Origin: Coriobacteriaceae bacterium
Lineage (GTDB): Bacteria > Actinomycetota > Coriobacteriia > Coriobacteriales > Coriobacteriaceae
Length of the DNA stretch: 60,665 nucleotides
NCBI GenBank assembly: GCA_902362275.1
Contig: CABIWB010000005.1
Span: forward strand, 1 to 60,665
Direction of reading: 5' to 3'
The notes beneath the pieces were generated by a model. That model had not been told where the DNA came from. It saw only the letters and a program-made list of their open reading frames with translations, and did no database searches. Positions 45,858 through 55,359 of this stretch are shown one piece after another. The position numbers and the translations under genes are program-made. Each line of letters opens with the position of its first letter. Positions within the stretch are counted from its first letter, which is position 1.

Positions 45858-48800
45858 GTGTATCTCAAGTCCCTCACGCTCAAAGGGTTCAAGTCGTTTG
45901 CCGACCGCGCCCATATGTCATTTGAGCCGGGCCTGACCGTTATCGTCGGTCCCAACGGCTCGGGAAAATCGAACATCTCCGACTCGATTCTGTGGGTCCT
46001 GGGCGAGCAGAGCGCCAAGCAGCTGCGCGGCCAGGCCATGGAGGACGTCATCTTCTCGGGCTCGTCGGCGCGCAAGCCGGTGGGTGTCGCCGAGGTCACG
46101 CTGGTGCTCGATAACTCGGACCATATGCTGCCTGTCGACTTTGACGAGGTCGCCATCACCCGTCGTATGTACCGCTCGGGCGAAAGCGAGTACCTCATCA
46201 ACTCGAGCCCGTGCCGCCTGATGGACATTCAGGACATCCTGCACGATTCGGGACTGGGCAAGGATACGCATTCCATCATCAGCCAGGGTAAGCTCGACGC
46301 CATTTTGCAGAGTCGTCCCGAGGAGCGCCGCGCCCTGATCGAGGAGGCCGCCGGCATCTCCAAGCACAAGCGCCGCAAGGAGCGTGCACTCAAAAAGATT
46401 AAGTCAATGGACGAGCACCTGACGCGTGCCCGCGACATCAATAAGGAAATCGCCCGTCAGCTGCGACCGCTGGAGCGTCAGGTCGATCGCGCGCGCAAGT
46501 ACAAAGAGCTGTCCTCGCGCGCGAACGAGCTTACGCAGATGCTGGCCGTCGACGAGCTGCGTTCGTTGCAGTCGCAGTGGAACGATCTGGAGAGCCGTTC
46601 CAAGGAGGGTGCTGCCGAGCTTGAGCTTGCGCAGTACCGCCTGGGTGAAAAGGAGCGCGAGCTCGAGAAGCTCCAGGTCATGCTCGAGGAAAAGGGCCTG
46701 TTCGTGGGCGATCTGGGCGAGCAGCGCCGCCATATGCAAGACGTGGTCGGTCGCATCAACTCCGACATGCGTCTGCTCGAGGAAAAGGGCCACAACATGG
46801 TGTCGCGTCTGTCCGACATGCGCGGCCAGATCTCGAGCTCCGAGCATCAGCGTCGTCGCGTGGTCGAGGAGCTCGAGGACGCGCGTGCCCAGCTTGAGGA
46901 AGTGACCGGTGCGCACATGCAGGCCCAGGACGACGTTGACGCCGCCGGTCCTGCCGCCGCCCAGCTCCACGAGCGTCGCGTGGCGCTCGACAATCAGATT
47001 TCGCAGCTTGCGCGCGAGCAGCGTGATGTGCAGCGTGTGGCCGATAACGCCGCGCTCGAGCTCGCCAAGGTGAAGGACTCGCTGAGCAATGCCGAGGTCG
47101 AGGACAACATGTACGCCTCGCGCCTAGAGCAGATTGACGAGCAGCTCGAGGAGGTCACGGCCTCGCTCGAGAGCCGTCGCGACCGCGCTGAGGAGCTCGA
47201 AGGTGCACTCGATCAGGCCCGTCAAGCTCAGGTCGATGCACGCGAGGCCACCGAGGTTGCCCGTGCGGCGTTGAAGGACTTGCGTGATCGCGAGAGCGAG
47301 GCGCGTAACAAGCTGTCCGAGGTGCGCTCGGAGCTTGCCAGCCAAAAGAAGCTCGATGCCCGCATGGCAGACAGCTCGCCGCTGGTGAGCCGTCTGATGG
47401 GTGCGCTGGGCGATGATGTCTCGGGTCGTCTGGGCGACGTGCTCGAGGCTCCTCGTGAGCTCGAGGGCCTGGTTGAGCAGCTGCTTGCCGGCGACATCGA
47501 TGCCCTGCTGTTTGATGACGCAGCCACGCTTGAGCGCGCCGGTCGTGCGGCTCTGGACCAAAAGAAGGCCTCGGGCGAGGCACTACTGGTGGCGCGCGGC
47601 GTGAGCGGCTCTGCTGCTGCCGATGGCGCTGCCGGTTCGCGTCTGGTCGATCGTCTGTCCGTGCGCTCCGGTTATGGTCCGGTTGTCGAGGCCCTGCTCG
47701 GCGGCTATTACGTGGTCGATGACTTGGCAGCCGCGCTAGCCGCGCCTGTCGTTGACGGCGTGACCTATGTGGCGCCCGATGGCGCCCGCGTGAGCTGTGG
47801 TGGTCTGGTGCGCGTGGGGCTCGATGCCGGCGAGGCTTCGGGTGCCTTGGAGCGCAAGCGCCGCATTCGTGAGCTCGAGGGCCTGGAGCCTGATCTGGCT
47901 GCTATCTTTGCGCATGTTTCGGACCAAGTCGTTGAGGCCAACGCCGCCGTCGAGGAGGCCCGTGCCGCCGAGGGCGATGCCGCCGGCGAGATTGCCCGCC
48001 TTGAGGGTGAGCGTCGCTCGCTACTGTCCGAGATCGGCCGCCTTGAGCAAAGCGCCAACAACGCCGAGGTCGAGCGCGTGCGCATTTCCAAGCGCCGCGA
48101 GCAGGCCGCTGAGGCCGTCCGTGCCGCTCGTCCACGCGTGGATGAACTTACTCGCTCGCGTGACGAAGCTCGTGCGCAGGCGAGTGACCTAGGTCTCCAG
48201 ATTGCCGAGGCCAACGATGAGCTCGACCGTGTGCGCCGCGATGACTCCGAGGCCGCCGGTAAGCTCGCCGATGCCAAGGTGCGTCTGGCCCAGACGAGCG
48301 AGCGCCTGCGTTCGCTGACGGGCCGCGTTCCCGATCTGGAGCATCGTCTGGAGGGTATCGACCGCCGTATCCGCGGAACGCGCCAGGCTTCGCGCTCGCT
48401 TGAGCTGCTGCGACTGCGCGTCGATCCCATGCACGAGCGCTACTCGGCCCTGCTGGAGCGCGCCTCGGACTGGGCCGCACGCCTTCGTGACCAAGCTTCG
48501 CTCGAGGAGGCGGACTCCGCCTCGCTCAAGAAGACCATCGAGGACGCCAAGGCCGAAGTCGCTCGCGCCAAAGATAAGGTCGATACCGCCGCCGCGACGC
48601 AAAACGACTTCAAGGTCGCACGCGGCAAGCTCGAGGTGCAGGTGGAGGCGGCCATCAAGGCCATCACCGCCGACGGTACCACGGTACTCGAGGAAGCGCT
48701 CATGCTTCCCGCGCCCACCGACCGCGACGCTGCCGAGCGTGAGCTCAGCCAGCTTGTTCGTCAAATCAACAACTTGGGTCCTGTGAACCAGGTTGCCATG

Positions 48801-49394
48801 GAAGAGTACGAGCAGCTCAAGCGCCGCGCTGATTACATCGAGGAACAGCTGGCCGATCTGGAGAGCGCGCGCAAGGCGCTCACCAAGATCACCGTGGCTA
48901 TCGACCGTAAGATGCGTAAGGCCTTCCTGGTGACCTTTGAGAAGGTCGATGCGAACTTCCGCGAGATCTTCGCCATGCTCTTCCCGGGAGGCCAGGCTCA
49001 TCTGGAGATGACCGACCCTGAGCACCCGGCCGAGACGGGTATCGAGGTCGTGGCTCAACCGCGCGGCAAGCGCATCACCAAGATGATGCTCATGTCGGGC
49101 GGCGAGAAGAGCCTGACGGCGCTCGCCTTGCTCTTTGCCGTGTACCGCACGCGTACGGTGCCGTTCTATGTACTGGACGAGGTCGAGGCGGCGCTCGACG
49201 ACGCCAACTTATCCAAGCTCATCGGCGCCCTTGATGTACTGCGTTCCGATACGCAGCTCTTGGTCATTTCACATCAGCGCCGTACTATGGAGGACGCTGA
49301 CGTTCTCTACGGCGTTTCGATGCAAGCTGACGGCGTCAGTCGCGTCGTCTCGCAAAAACTCGATCGCGAAACCGGAAAGGTCGTGAATGCATAA
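45858..49394 (+). CDS. smc: Chromosome segregation ATPase SMC
   Basis: This 1178-residue protein starts at GTG 45858. Walker A GPNGSGKSNISDS is at residues 32-44, two long coiled coils flank a hinge near residues 510-670, and the C-terminal head has LMSGGEKSLTALALLFA (signature) and VLDEVEAALDDANL (Walker B). It organises and condenses the chromosome. It overlaps ftsY by one base. Confidence 0.96.
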   Translation: MYLKSLTLKGFKSFADRAHMSFEPGLTVIVGPNGSGKSNISDSILWVLGEQSAKQLRGQAMEDVIFSGSSARKPVGVAEVTLVLDNSDHMLPVDFDEVAITRRMYRSGESEYLINSSPCRLMDIQDILHDSGLGKDTHSIISQGKLDAILQSRPEERRALIEEAAGISKHKRRKERALKKIKSMDEHLTRARDINKEIARQLRPLERQVDRARKYKELSSRANELTQMLAVDELRSLQSQWNDLESRSKEGAAELELAQYRLGEKERELEKLQVMLEEKGLFVGDLGEQRRHMQDVVGRINSDMRLLEEKGHNMVSRLSDMRGQISSSEHQRRRVVEELEDARAQLEEVTGAHMQAQDDVDAAGPAAAQLHERRVALDNQISQLAREQRDVQRVADNAALELAKVKDSLSNAEVEDNMYASRLEQIDEQLEEVTASLESRRDRAEELEGALDQARQAQVDAREATEVARAALKDLRDRESEARNKLSEVRSELASQKKLDARMADSSPLVSRLMGALGDDVSGRLGDVLEAPRELEGLVEQLLAGDIDALLFDDAATLERAGRAALDQKKASGEALLVARGVSGSAAADGAAGSRLVDRLSVRSGYGPVVEALLGGYYVVDDLAAALAAPVVDGVTYVAPDGARVSCGGLVRVGLDAGEASGALERKRRIRELEGLEPDLAAIFAHVSDQVVEANAAVEEARAAEGDAAGEIARLEGERRSLLSEIGRLEQSANNAEVERVRISKRREQAAEAVRAARPRVDELTRSRDEARAQASDLGLQIAEANDELDRVRRDDSEAAGKLADAKVRLAQTSERLRSLTGRVPDLEHRLEGIDRRIRGTRQASRSLELLRLRVDPMHERYSALLERASDWAARLRDQASLEEADSASLKKTIEDAKAEVARAKDKVDTAAATQNDFKVARGKLEVQVEAAIKAITADGTTVLEEALMLPAPTDRDAAERELSQLVRQINNLGPVNQVAMEEYEQLKRRADYIEEQLADLESARKALTKITVAIDRKMRKAFLVTFEKVDANFREIFAMLFPGGQAHLEMTDPEHPAETGIEVVAQPRGKRITKMMLMSGGEKSLTALALLFAVYRTRTVPFYVLDEVEAALDDANLSKLIGALDVLRSDTQLLVISHQRRTMEDADVLYGVSMQADGVSRVVSQKLDRETGKVVNA

Positions 49395-50311
49395 TGGGAT
49401 TCTTTGACGCTCTCTCGCGCGGACTCGAACGCAGCCGCGAGGCCCTCAACGAGGTCTTCTACTTTGGCGGCGAGGTTGACGAAGATTTTTGGGAGGATCT
49501 TGAGGATACTCTCGTCATGGGTGACATGGGTGCCGAGGTCGCCATCCAGGTTTCTGATGACCTGCGCGATGCCGCGGCCAAGAAGAACCTCAAGACCGCT
49601 CCGCAGCTTCGCCGCGCTCTGGCCGAGCAGCTCGAGCAGCACTTTGTGCCCATCGAGCGCGATCCGTTCGCCGATACGCCGAGCTGCGTTCTGTTTGTGG
49701 GCATCAACGGCGCCGGCAAGACCACGACGGTCGGCAAGATCGCGAGTGCCATGGCCGCCCGCGGCAAGAACGTCGTGATCGGTTCTGCCGATACCTTCCG
49801 CGCTGCTGCTATCGAACAGCTCGATGTGTGGGGCCAGCGTGCCGGCGTTCCCGTCATCAAGCGCGACCGCGGCTCCGACCCGGCAAGCGTGTGCTACGAC
49901 GTGCTCGACGAGGCCGACAAACGCGGCAGCGATTTGGTGCTTATCGATACCGCCGGTCGTCTGCACACGAGTCCCGAGCTTATGCGCGAGCTTGCCAAGG
50001 TGGTCAACGTGACGCGTAAGCGCGCCGCCAATATGGCCGCCGGACCCATGCCCGTCTCGGTCGTCCTCGTAATCGATGCCGCGACAGGCCAAAACGGCCT
50101 CAACCAGGCGCTCGAGTTTAACGAGGCGTTGGGCCTGGACGGTATTATCATGACAAAGCTCGACGGTACGGCAAAGGGCGGTATCGCCATGGCCGTGGCC
50201 GAAAAGCTCAAGCTTCCCATCCTACGCATCGGCGTGGGCGAGCAGGTCGATGACCTGCAGGAGTTCAATGCCAAAGATTTCTGCCGCGCCCTGGTGGGCG
50301 AGTCCAACTAA
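49394..50311 (+). CDS. ftsY: Signal recognition particle receptor FtsY
   Basis: This 305-residue SRP GTPase has a short N-terminal helix instead of the long acidic A domain of E. coli FtsY, then the NG domain: GINGAGKTTTVGKIA (P loop), ADTFRAAAIEQLD, DTAGRLHTSPELM, and TKLDGTAKGG. It docks ribosome-SRP complexes at the membrane. It lies between smc and ffh. Confidence 0.95.
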   Translation: MGFFDALSRGLERSREALNEVFYFGGEVDEDFWEDLEDTLVMGDMGAEVAIQVSDDLRDAAAKKNLKTAPQLRRALAEQLEQHFVPIERDPFADTPSCVLFVGINGAGKTTTVGKIASAMAARGKNVVIGSADTFRAAAIEQLDVWGQRAGVPVIKRDRGSDPASVCYDVLDEADKRGSDLVLIDTAGRLHTSPELMRELAKVVNVTRKRAANMAAGPMPVSVVLVIDAATGQNGLNQALEFNEALGLDGIIMTKLDGTAKGGIAMAVAEKLKLPILRIGVGEQVDDLQEFNAKDFCRALVGESN

Positions 50312-50321
50312 GGAGTGACTA

Positions 50322-51797
50322 GTGTTTGATTCCCTGAGCGATCGCCTCAACGACACATTTGACCGCCTGCGCGGCAAGGGTAAGCTGACCGAGGCCGATA
50401 TCACCTCGGCCATGCGCGACATCCGCATGGCGCTGCTCGAGGCCGACGTCAACTTCAAGGTCGTTAAGGAGTTTGTCGCCAAGACCAAGGAGCGCTGCAT
50501 GACCGCCGAGGTCATGGAGTCGCTGTCGCCGGCGCAAAACGTCGTCAAGATCGTGCTCGACGAGCTCACCGAGATGCTCGGTTCCACCGAGAGCAAGCTC
50601 GTCTTTAGCAATCGCATCCCCAACGTCATCATGCTCGTGGGCCTGCAGGGCTCCGGTAAGACCACGGCAGCCGTAAAGCTGGCCTACCTGCTCAAGAAGC
50701 AGGGTCGCTCGCCGCTGCTCGCCGCGTGCGACGTCTACCGCCCCGCCGCAGCCGACCAGCTGGCCACGCTCGGTGGCGAGATCGGCGTGCCGGTCTTCCG
50801 CGGTGACGGCGCGCACCCGGTCGACATTGCCAAGGGCGCCATCCAGGAGGCCGTCGACCACCTGCGTGACGTGGTCATCGTCGATACCGCCGGTCGTCTG
50901 CAGATCGACGAGCAGATGATGCAGGAGGCCGTGGACATCAAGAAGGCCGTCAAGCCCGATCAGGTGCTTATGGTCGTCGATGCCATGACCGGCCAGGATA
51001 TCGTCAACGTCGTCTCGACGTTTGCCGAGCGCACAGACTTTGACGGCGTGATCATCTCCAAGCTCGACGGTGACGCCCGTGGCGGCGGTGCGCTTTCGGT
51101 GCGCCAGGTGACCGGCAAGCCCATCAAGTTCGTGAGCATGGGCGAGAAGCCCGATTCGCTGGAGCCGTTTTACCCGGACCGCATGGCCAAGCGCATCTTG
51201 GGCATGGGCGACGTCGTCGGCATCATCGAGAAGGCCCAGGAGGCGGCTGACGCCAAGCAGCTCGAGGCTGCCGAGCGCATGCTGCGCGAGGGCTTCACCA
51301 TGAACGACATGCTCGAGCAGATGAAGGCTGTCAAGAAGATGGGCGGCATGAAGGGCATCCTGGGCATGCTCCCCGGTGGCCAGCGTGCGCTCAACCAGAT
51401 GGGCGGCAATCTGGACGAGGGCATCTTCGATAAGAACGAGGCCATCATCATGTCGATGACCAAGGAGGAGCGCCTGCGTCCCTCCATCATCAACGGCCAG
51501 CGTCGCGCCCGCATCGCCAAGGGCGCCGGTGTGACCCCCACCGAGGTCAACAGCCTTATGAAGCAGTGGGGCGAGATGAATAAGATGATGGGCCGCATGC
51601 GCACGATGGCCAATCAGGCGCAGGCCGGCGGCAAGAAGGGCAAAAAGGGTAAGAAGGGCAAAAAGATGCGTATGCCCAATATTCCCGGTCTGGATGCCAT
51701 GGGACTGGGCGGCATGGGTGGCCTGGGAACGGGCGGCCCCAAGTCCGATATGGAACTGCTGCGTCAGATGGAAGCGCAGATGCGTAATAAGAAGTAA
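50322..51797 (+). CDS. ffh: Signal recognition particle protein Ffh
   Basis: This 491-residue protein from GTG 50322 has an NG domain with GLQGSGKTTAAVKLA, DVYRPAAADQL, DTAGRLQ and SKLDGDARGG, and a Met-rich M domain (MNDMLEQMKAVKKMGGMKGI) that binds signal peptides and 4.5S RNA. It ends in a Gly/Lys/Met-rich tail (GKKGKKGKKGKK). No SRP RNA gene is visible nearby. Confidence 0.96.
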   Translation: MFDSLSDRLNDTFDRLRGKGKLTEADITSAMRDIRMALLEADVNFKVVKEFVAKTKERCMTAEVMESLSPAQNVVKIVLDELTEMLGSTESKLVFSNRIPNVIMLVGLQGSGKTTAAVKLAYLLKKQGRSPLLAACDVYRPAAADQLATLGGEIGVPVFRGDGAHPVDIAKGAIQEAVDHLRDVVIVDTAGRLQIDEQMMQEAVDIKKAVKPDQVLMVVDAMTGQDIVNVVSTFAERTDFDGVIISKLDGDARGGGALSVRQVTGKPIKFVSMGEKPDSLEPFYPDRMAKRILGMGDVVGIIEKAQEAADAKQLEAAERMLREGFTMNDMLEQMKAVKKMGGMKGILGMLPGGQRALNQMGGNLDEGIFDKNEAIIMSMTKEERLRPSIINGQRRARIAKGAGVTPTEVNSLMKQWGEMNKMMGRMRTMANQAQAGGKKGKKGKKGKKMRMPNIPGLDAMGLGGMGGLGTGGPKSDMELLRQMEAQMRNKK

Positions 51798-51821
51798 CGG
51801 CTTGATTGAGTCGGCTATGAA

Positions 51822-51855
51822 GAAGGCCGCCTGGATGGTGTTCCAGGCGGCCTTC
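51822..51855 (+). terminator. Terminator after ffh
   Basis: Perfect 14-bp arms, GAAGGCCGCCTGGA and TCCAGGCGGCCTTC, enclose the loop TGGTGT. Only a short T-poor tail follows; the stem ends the long cluster in front of the convergent DUF134 gene. Confidence 0.8.
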
Positions 51856-51914
51856 GTCGTTGTTGCGTGGTTTGTTGTGTGTGTGGCGCGTGTCGGCACC
51901 GAGGTGCTTGCCAG

Positions 51915-52331
51915 TTAGTGGCACCCGCAGCCCTCGTGGCCTTCGTGGTCGTGATGGCCATGGCAACCGCAGGATTCGCCATGCTCGTGGTCGTGACCAT
52001 GGCAGTCGCAGGTGGCCTCGCCGGTCTGCGCGAGCGTGCCGGCAATGAGGGCCTCGACGCAGGCATCGCAGCTGCCCTGGGCGCCCGCATAGACCGTGAT
52101 GCCGGCCTGGGTGAGCGCGTTGATAGCGCCGCCGCCGATGCCGCCGCAGATGAGTGTGTCGACGCCACCGTTGGCGAGCAGGCCCGCTAGGGCGCCGTGA
52201 CCGGTGCCGCCGGTGCCTACGACTTGCTCGTTGAGCACCTTGCCGTCCTGGATGTCATAGATCTTGAACTGCTCGCTGCGGCCAAAGTGCATAAAGATAT
52301 TGCCGTTGTCGTACGTCGTTGCCACTCTCAT
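51915..52331 (-). other. Internal start giving a separate NifX-like protein
   Basis: ATG 52331 (MRVATTYDNGNIFMHFG) is codon 113 of the fused frame and follows AAAGGAGGT at a spacing of seven bases, the best ribosome binding site of the locus. It would yield a 138-residue NifX-like protein with the His/Cys tail. No stop codon separates the upstream DUF134 part. Confidence 0.65.
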
Positions 52332-52667
52332 GGTGTCGACCTCCTTTGCTGGCCATGCGGCCGTTGTCGTGGTGATGGGGGAGTACGCGATGTTGCCGCC
52401 TTCGATGACGATCGCCCGTCCATTGACCAGCGCGTTTGCCACCTTGCGATGCGCGCGGCTGCAGATGGCCGCCACGGTGGCACGGGCGATGCCCATGTGC
52501 TGGGCGACTTCCTCCTGACTGAGGCCTCCCAGGTCGCAGAGGCGCAGGACCTCGAGCTCGTCGACCGTCATGTTGATGGCGTCGCCGCTCGCCAGGCCAT
52601 CAGGGGTAAAACCGCGATATTCGGGGATGATTCCGACGCGGCGCAATTTTTCGCGTCTTCCTGCCAT
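51915..52667 (-). CDS. DUF134 regulator fused in frame to a NifX/NifB-like domain
   Basis: This 250-residue protein starts at ATG 52667 behind AAGGAGCAC. Residues 1-95 are a DUF134 HTH domain (DELEVLRLCDLGGLSQEEVA, HMGIARATVAAICSRAHRKV). After a linker, residues 113-215 form a dinitrogenase iron-molybdenum-cofactor-type domain (FMHFGRSEQFKIYDIQ, CGGIGGGAINAL). A His/Cys-rich tail ends it (CDCHGHDHEHGESCGCHGHH), suited to metal binding. The two domains are usually separate neighbouring genes. An internal ATG with a perfect ribosome binding site at 52331 suggests a separate NifX product. A metal- or redox-linked regulatory role is inferred. Confidence 0.85.
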   Translation of the reverse strand: MAGRREKLRRVGIIPEYRGFTPDGLASGDAINMTVDELEVLRLCDLGGLSQEEVAQHMGIARATVAAICSRAHRKVANALVNGRAIVIEGGNIAYSPITTTTAAWPAKEVDTMRVATTYDNGNIFMHFGRSEQFKIYDIQDGKVLNEQVVGTGGTGHGALAGLLANGGVDTLICGGIGGGAINALTQAGITVYAGAQGSCDACVEALIAGTLAQTGEATCDCHGHDHEHGESCGCHGHHDHEGHEGCGCH

Positions 52668-52681
52668 ACGTGCTCCTTATC

Positions 52682-52746
52682 TGACATATGTCAACAATAG
52701 GATAGCGTGTATGTGGTGCTGCGCAAGTTATTTTTAGCATATGTCA
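52682..52746. promoter_or_regulatory. Divergent operator pair TGACATATGTCA
   Basis: A perfect 12-bp palindrome, TGACATATGTCA, at 52682-52693 and a near copy, TAGCATATGTCA, at 52735-52746 lie in the interval between the DUF134 gene and thyA. The first site lies just upstream of the DUF134 ribosome binding site, so autoregulation by its HTH domain is likely (inference). Confidence 0.6.
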
Positions 52747-52833
52747 GAAAATGAGGGCTTATGTTTGGGCTGTGGGGCCGCGTGCGCCTGGGCTACAATA
52801 AATCTCGCTTATAGGCGACTGACAGGAGGGTCA

Positions 52834-53682
52834 ATGAGCAAAGCTGATCAGCAGTTTGTAACCATGTGCCGCGATATCTTGGACCATGGCACCACCACCG
52901 AGGGCCAAAAGGTCCGTCCGGTGTGGGAGGACGGCACCCCTGCCTATACCATTAAAAGCTTTGGCGTCACGGCGCGCTATGATCTGCGCGAGGAGTTCCC
53001 CGCGCTCACCCTGCGTCGTACGGCGCTTAAGTCTGCCATGGACGAGATTCTGTGGATCTATCAAAAGAAGTCCAATAACGTGCATGATCTCAACAGCCAT
53101 ATCTGGGATGAGTGGGCCGATGAGACCGGTTCCATCGGTAAAGCCTACGGCTATCAGATTGGGCAGAAGAGCCATTACGCCGAGGGCGACTTCGACCAGA
53201 TGGACCGTGTGCTGTACGACCTTAAGCACACGCCGTATAGTCGCCGCATTATGACCAATACGTACGTGTTTAGCGATCTGTCCGAGATGCACCTTTATCC
53301 GTGCGCCTATAGCGTGACCTATAACGTGACGCAGCGTCCTCAGGACGACAAGCCGACGCTCAACATGATTCTCAACCAGCGCAGCCAGGACATTTTGGCC
53401 GCGAACAACTGGAACGTGTGCCAGTACGCCATTTTGCTGATGATGGTCGCGCAGTCGGTCGATATGATTCCCGGTGAGCTGCTGCACGTGATCGCCGACG
53501 CCCATATCTATGATCGTCATGTCGATATCGTCCGCGAGCTTATCGAGCGTCCGCAGTTTGCGGCACCCAAGGTAACGCTCAACCCTGACGTGCACGATTT
53601 CTATGCGTTTACGACCGATGACCTGATCGTCGAGGGCTACGAGCACGGCCCGCAGGTCAAGAACATTCCCATTGCGGTGTAG
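52834..53682 (+). CDS. thyA: Thymidylate synthase
   Basis: ATG 52834 follows ACAGGAGGGTCA. The 282-residue protein has the nucleophile Cys157 in LYPCAYS and the dUMP-binding RSQDILAANNWN near residues 183-194, with a C-terminal end NIPIAV. It methylates dUMP to dTMP using methylene-tetrahydrofolate. The Cys motif differs from E. coli's PCH, as in the second ThyA subtype. It precedes folA, which regenerates its cofactor. Confidence 0.93.
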   Translation: MSKADQQFVTMCRDILDHGTTTEGQKVRPVWEDGTPAYTIKSFGVTARYDLREEFPALTLRRTALKSAMDEILWIYQKKSNNVHDLNSHIWDEWADETGSIGKAYGYQIGQKSHYAEGDFDQMDRVLYDLKHTPYSRRIMTNTYVFSDLSEMHLYPCAYSVTYNVTQRPQDDKPTLNMILNQRSQDILAANNWNVCQYAILLMMVAQSVDMIPGELLHVIADAHIYDRHVDIVRELIERPQFAAPKVTLNPDVHDFYAFTTDDLIVEGYEHGPQVKNIPIAV

Positions 53683-53691
53683 GTGGCGCTC

Positions 53692-54210
53692 ATGACGTGT
53701 AAGCTTTCTGCCATCGTCGCCGTGTGTGACGACTGGGGCATTGGGTGCGAGGGCGATATGGTGGTGTCCAATCGCGCCGACATGCGCCATTTTGTGGCGT
53801 GCACCAAAGGTTGCCCGGTCATTATGGGGCGCAAGACCCTGCTGAGTTTTCCCGGTGGGCGTCCGCTCAAGAACCGCCGCAATATCGTGCTTACCCGCGA
53901 CGAGGGCTTTGCCCTTGAGGGCGTTGACGTGGTGCATAGCATCGACGAGGCGCTCGCCGCGATAGCCGATGACACCGTTGCATGGGTGATCGGTGGTGGC
54001 GAAGTGTATCGGCAGTTTTTGCCGTATTGCGTCGAGGCCGAGGTCACGCATAACCACTGTGTCCATGTCGTGGATACGTACTTTCCCGATTTGGAAGCCG
54101 ATCCTGCGTGGGAGATTGCGCAGCGTAGCGGGGTCGCGACGATTGTCTCCGGTGAGGGTGACGAGGGCGTTGATTATGAGTTCGTGACGTATCGTCGCAT
54201 CGAGGCGTAA
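53692..54210 (+). CDS. folA: Dihydrofolate reductase
   Basis: ATG 53692 lies nine bases past the thyA stop, behind AGGTGG. The 172-residue protein has LSAIVAVCDDWGIGCEGDMV (normally NGVIG-NG-LPW), the NADPH motif VIMGRKTLLSFPGGRPLKNR, and WVIGGGEVYRQFLPY. It recycles dihydrofolate made by ThyA. The usual LPW after the G-I-G loop reads GDMV here, a conservative divergence. Confidence 0.92.
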   Translation: MTCKLSAIVAVCDDWGIGCEGDMVVSNRADMRHFVACTKGCPVIMGRKTLLSFPGGRPLKNRRNIVLTRDEGFALEGVDVVHSIDEALAAIADDTVAWVIGGGEVYRQFLPYCVEAEVTHNHCVHVVDTYFPDLEADPAWEIAQRSGVATIVSGEGDEGVDYEFVTYRRIEA

Positions 54211-54319
54211 AACCGATTATCCCTTCGGTATTATCGGGATGAAATGAATGGCGGCGCGGCGCATGGCGTTGCCCCGATATTTGTATAGGTGCTGCAAAGA
54301 AAGGTGCGGGCTGGCTACT

Positions 54320-55234
54320 ATGACTGATGCCGTTGAGGTTCTGCGAATCGATTCGCTCGAGGATGAGCGGCTCGATGCCTATGTGCGACTGACCGAGCGT
54401 GAGCTGCGCTGCGTACTGGAACCGCAGAAGGGCATCTTTATCGCCGAGAGTGCCAAGGTCATAGAGCGTGCGGTGCGCGCCGGATACGAGCCGGTGAGCT
54501 TTCTGTTGGGCGAGCGCTGGCTCGATCAGATGATGCCGCTGTTCGAGCGCCTGGTTGTGCGCGAGGGCGCGGGTCCTGTTCCTGTGTTCGTGGCGTCCAT
54601 GGAGCTCATGGAGCAGTTGACGGGATTTAACGTGACGCGCGGTGCGCTCGCGGCGTTCCGTCGCCCGCGACAGATTCCGGTTGATGAGTTCTTGGGCGGC
54701 GTCATCGAGGCGGCGGGGGAGCGCCCGGTGCGCGTATGCGTTCTCGAGGGCATTGTCGACCACACGAACGTGGGCGCGATTTTCCGCTCGGCCGCCGCGC
54801 TCAATGTCGATGGCATTCTGGTGAGCCCTACGTGCTGCGATCCGCTGTATCGTCGCTCGGCTCGTGTGAGCATGGGCACCGTGTTTCAGGTGCCGTGGAC
54901 GCGTATCGGCAGTGAGGCGCGCGTGTGGCCGCATGATGGCCTGGCCGCGCTTCATGATGCCGGCTTTTCGTGTGCCGCTATGGCGTTGACGGACGACTCT
55001 GTTTCGCTTGATGATCCTGTGCTGCAGAAGATTGATCGCTTGGCGATTTTTATGGGCACCGAGGGTGCCGGCTTGGGCGTTAAAACTATTGCTGGCTGTG
55101 ACCGCGCCGTGCGCATTCCGATGGCGCACGGGGTCGATTCGCTCAACGTTGCCGCGGCCAGTGCCGTCGCCTTTTGGCAGCTGTGTCCGCACGTGAGCAA
55201 TGAGTATCACTACCAGCCGGGTTTGTATCACTAG
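54320..55234 (+). CDS. SpoU/TrmH-family RNA 2'-O-methyltransferase
   Basis: ATG 54320 gives 304 residues. An N-terminal SpoU substrate-binding part (GIFIAESAKVIERAVRAGYE) is followed by the SPOUT knot: VLEGIVDHTNVGAIFRSAAA, LAIFMGTEGAGLGVKTI, and RIPMAHGVDSLNVAAASAVA (motifs 1-3). It methylates a ribose in rRNA or tRNA. The exact nucleotide cannot be told. Confidence 0.9.
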   Translation: MTDAVEVLRIDSLEDERLDAYVRLTERELRCVLEPQKGIFIAESAKVIERAVRAGYEPVSFLLGERWLDQMMPLFERLVVREGAGPVPVFVASMELMEQLTGFNVTRGALAAFRRPRQIPVDEFLGGVIEAAGERPVRVCVLEGIVDHTNVGAIFRSAAALNVDGILVSPTCCDPLYRRSARVSMGTVFQVPWTRIGSEARVWPHDGLAALHDAGFSCAAMALTDDSVSLDDPVLQKIDRLAIFMGTEGAGLGVKTIAGCDRAVRIPMAHGVDSLNVAAASAVAFWQLCPHVSNEYHYQPGLYH

Positions 55235-55359
55235 GCAGATATTTCTCACCGGGCTCTGATTCAGGGTGTTTCGGTCGCCGCCAGTCGGTGCTAAGCTGGT
55301 ATTGGCTTTGGTCTTAAATTGCCGTTCTGTTGTTTAACGTATGCTGGTGGGGAGGGCGT

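Noticed and set aside
49395..51900. SRP (4.5S) RNA gene near ffh
   Set aside because: No GGUGCUG...GGAAG...AGGCAG-type sequence was seen; the hairpin after ffh is a plain terminator.
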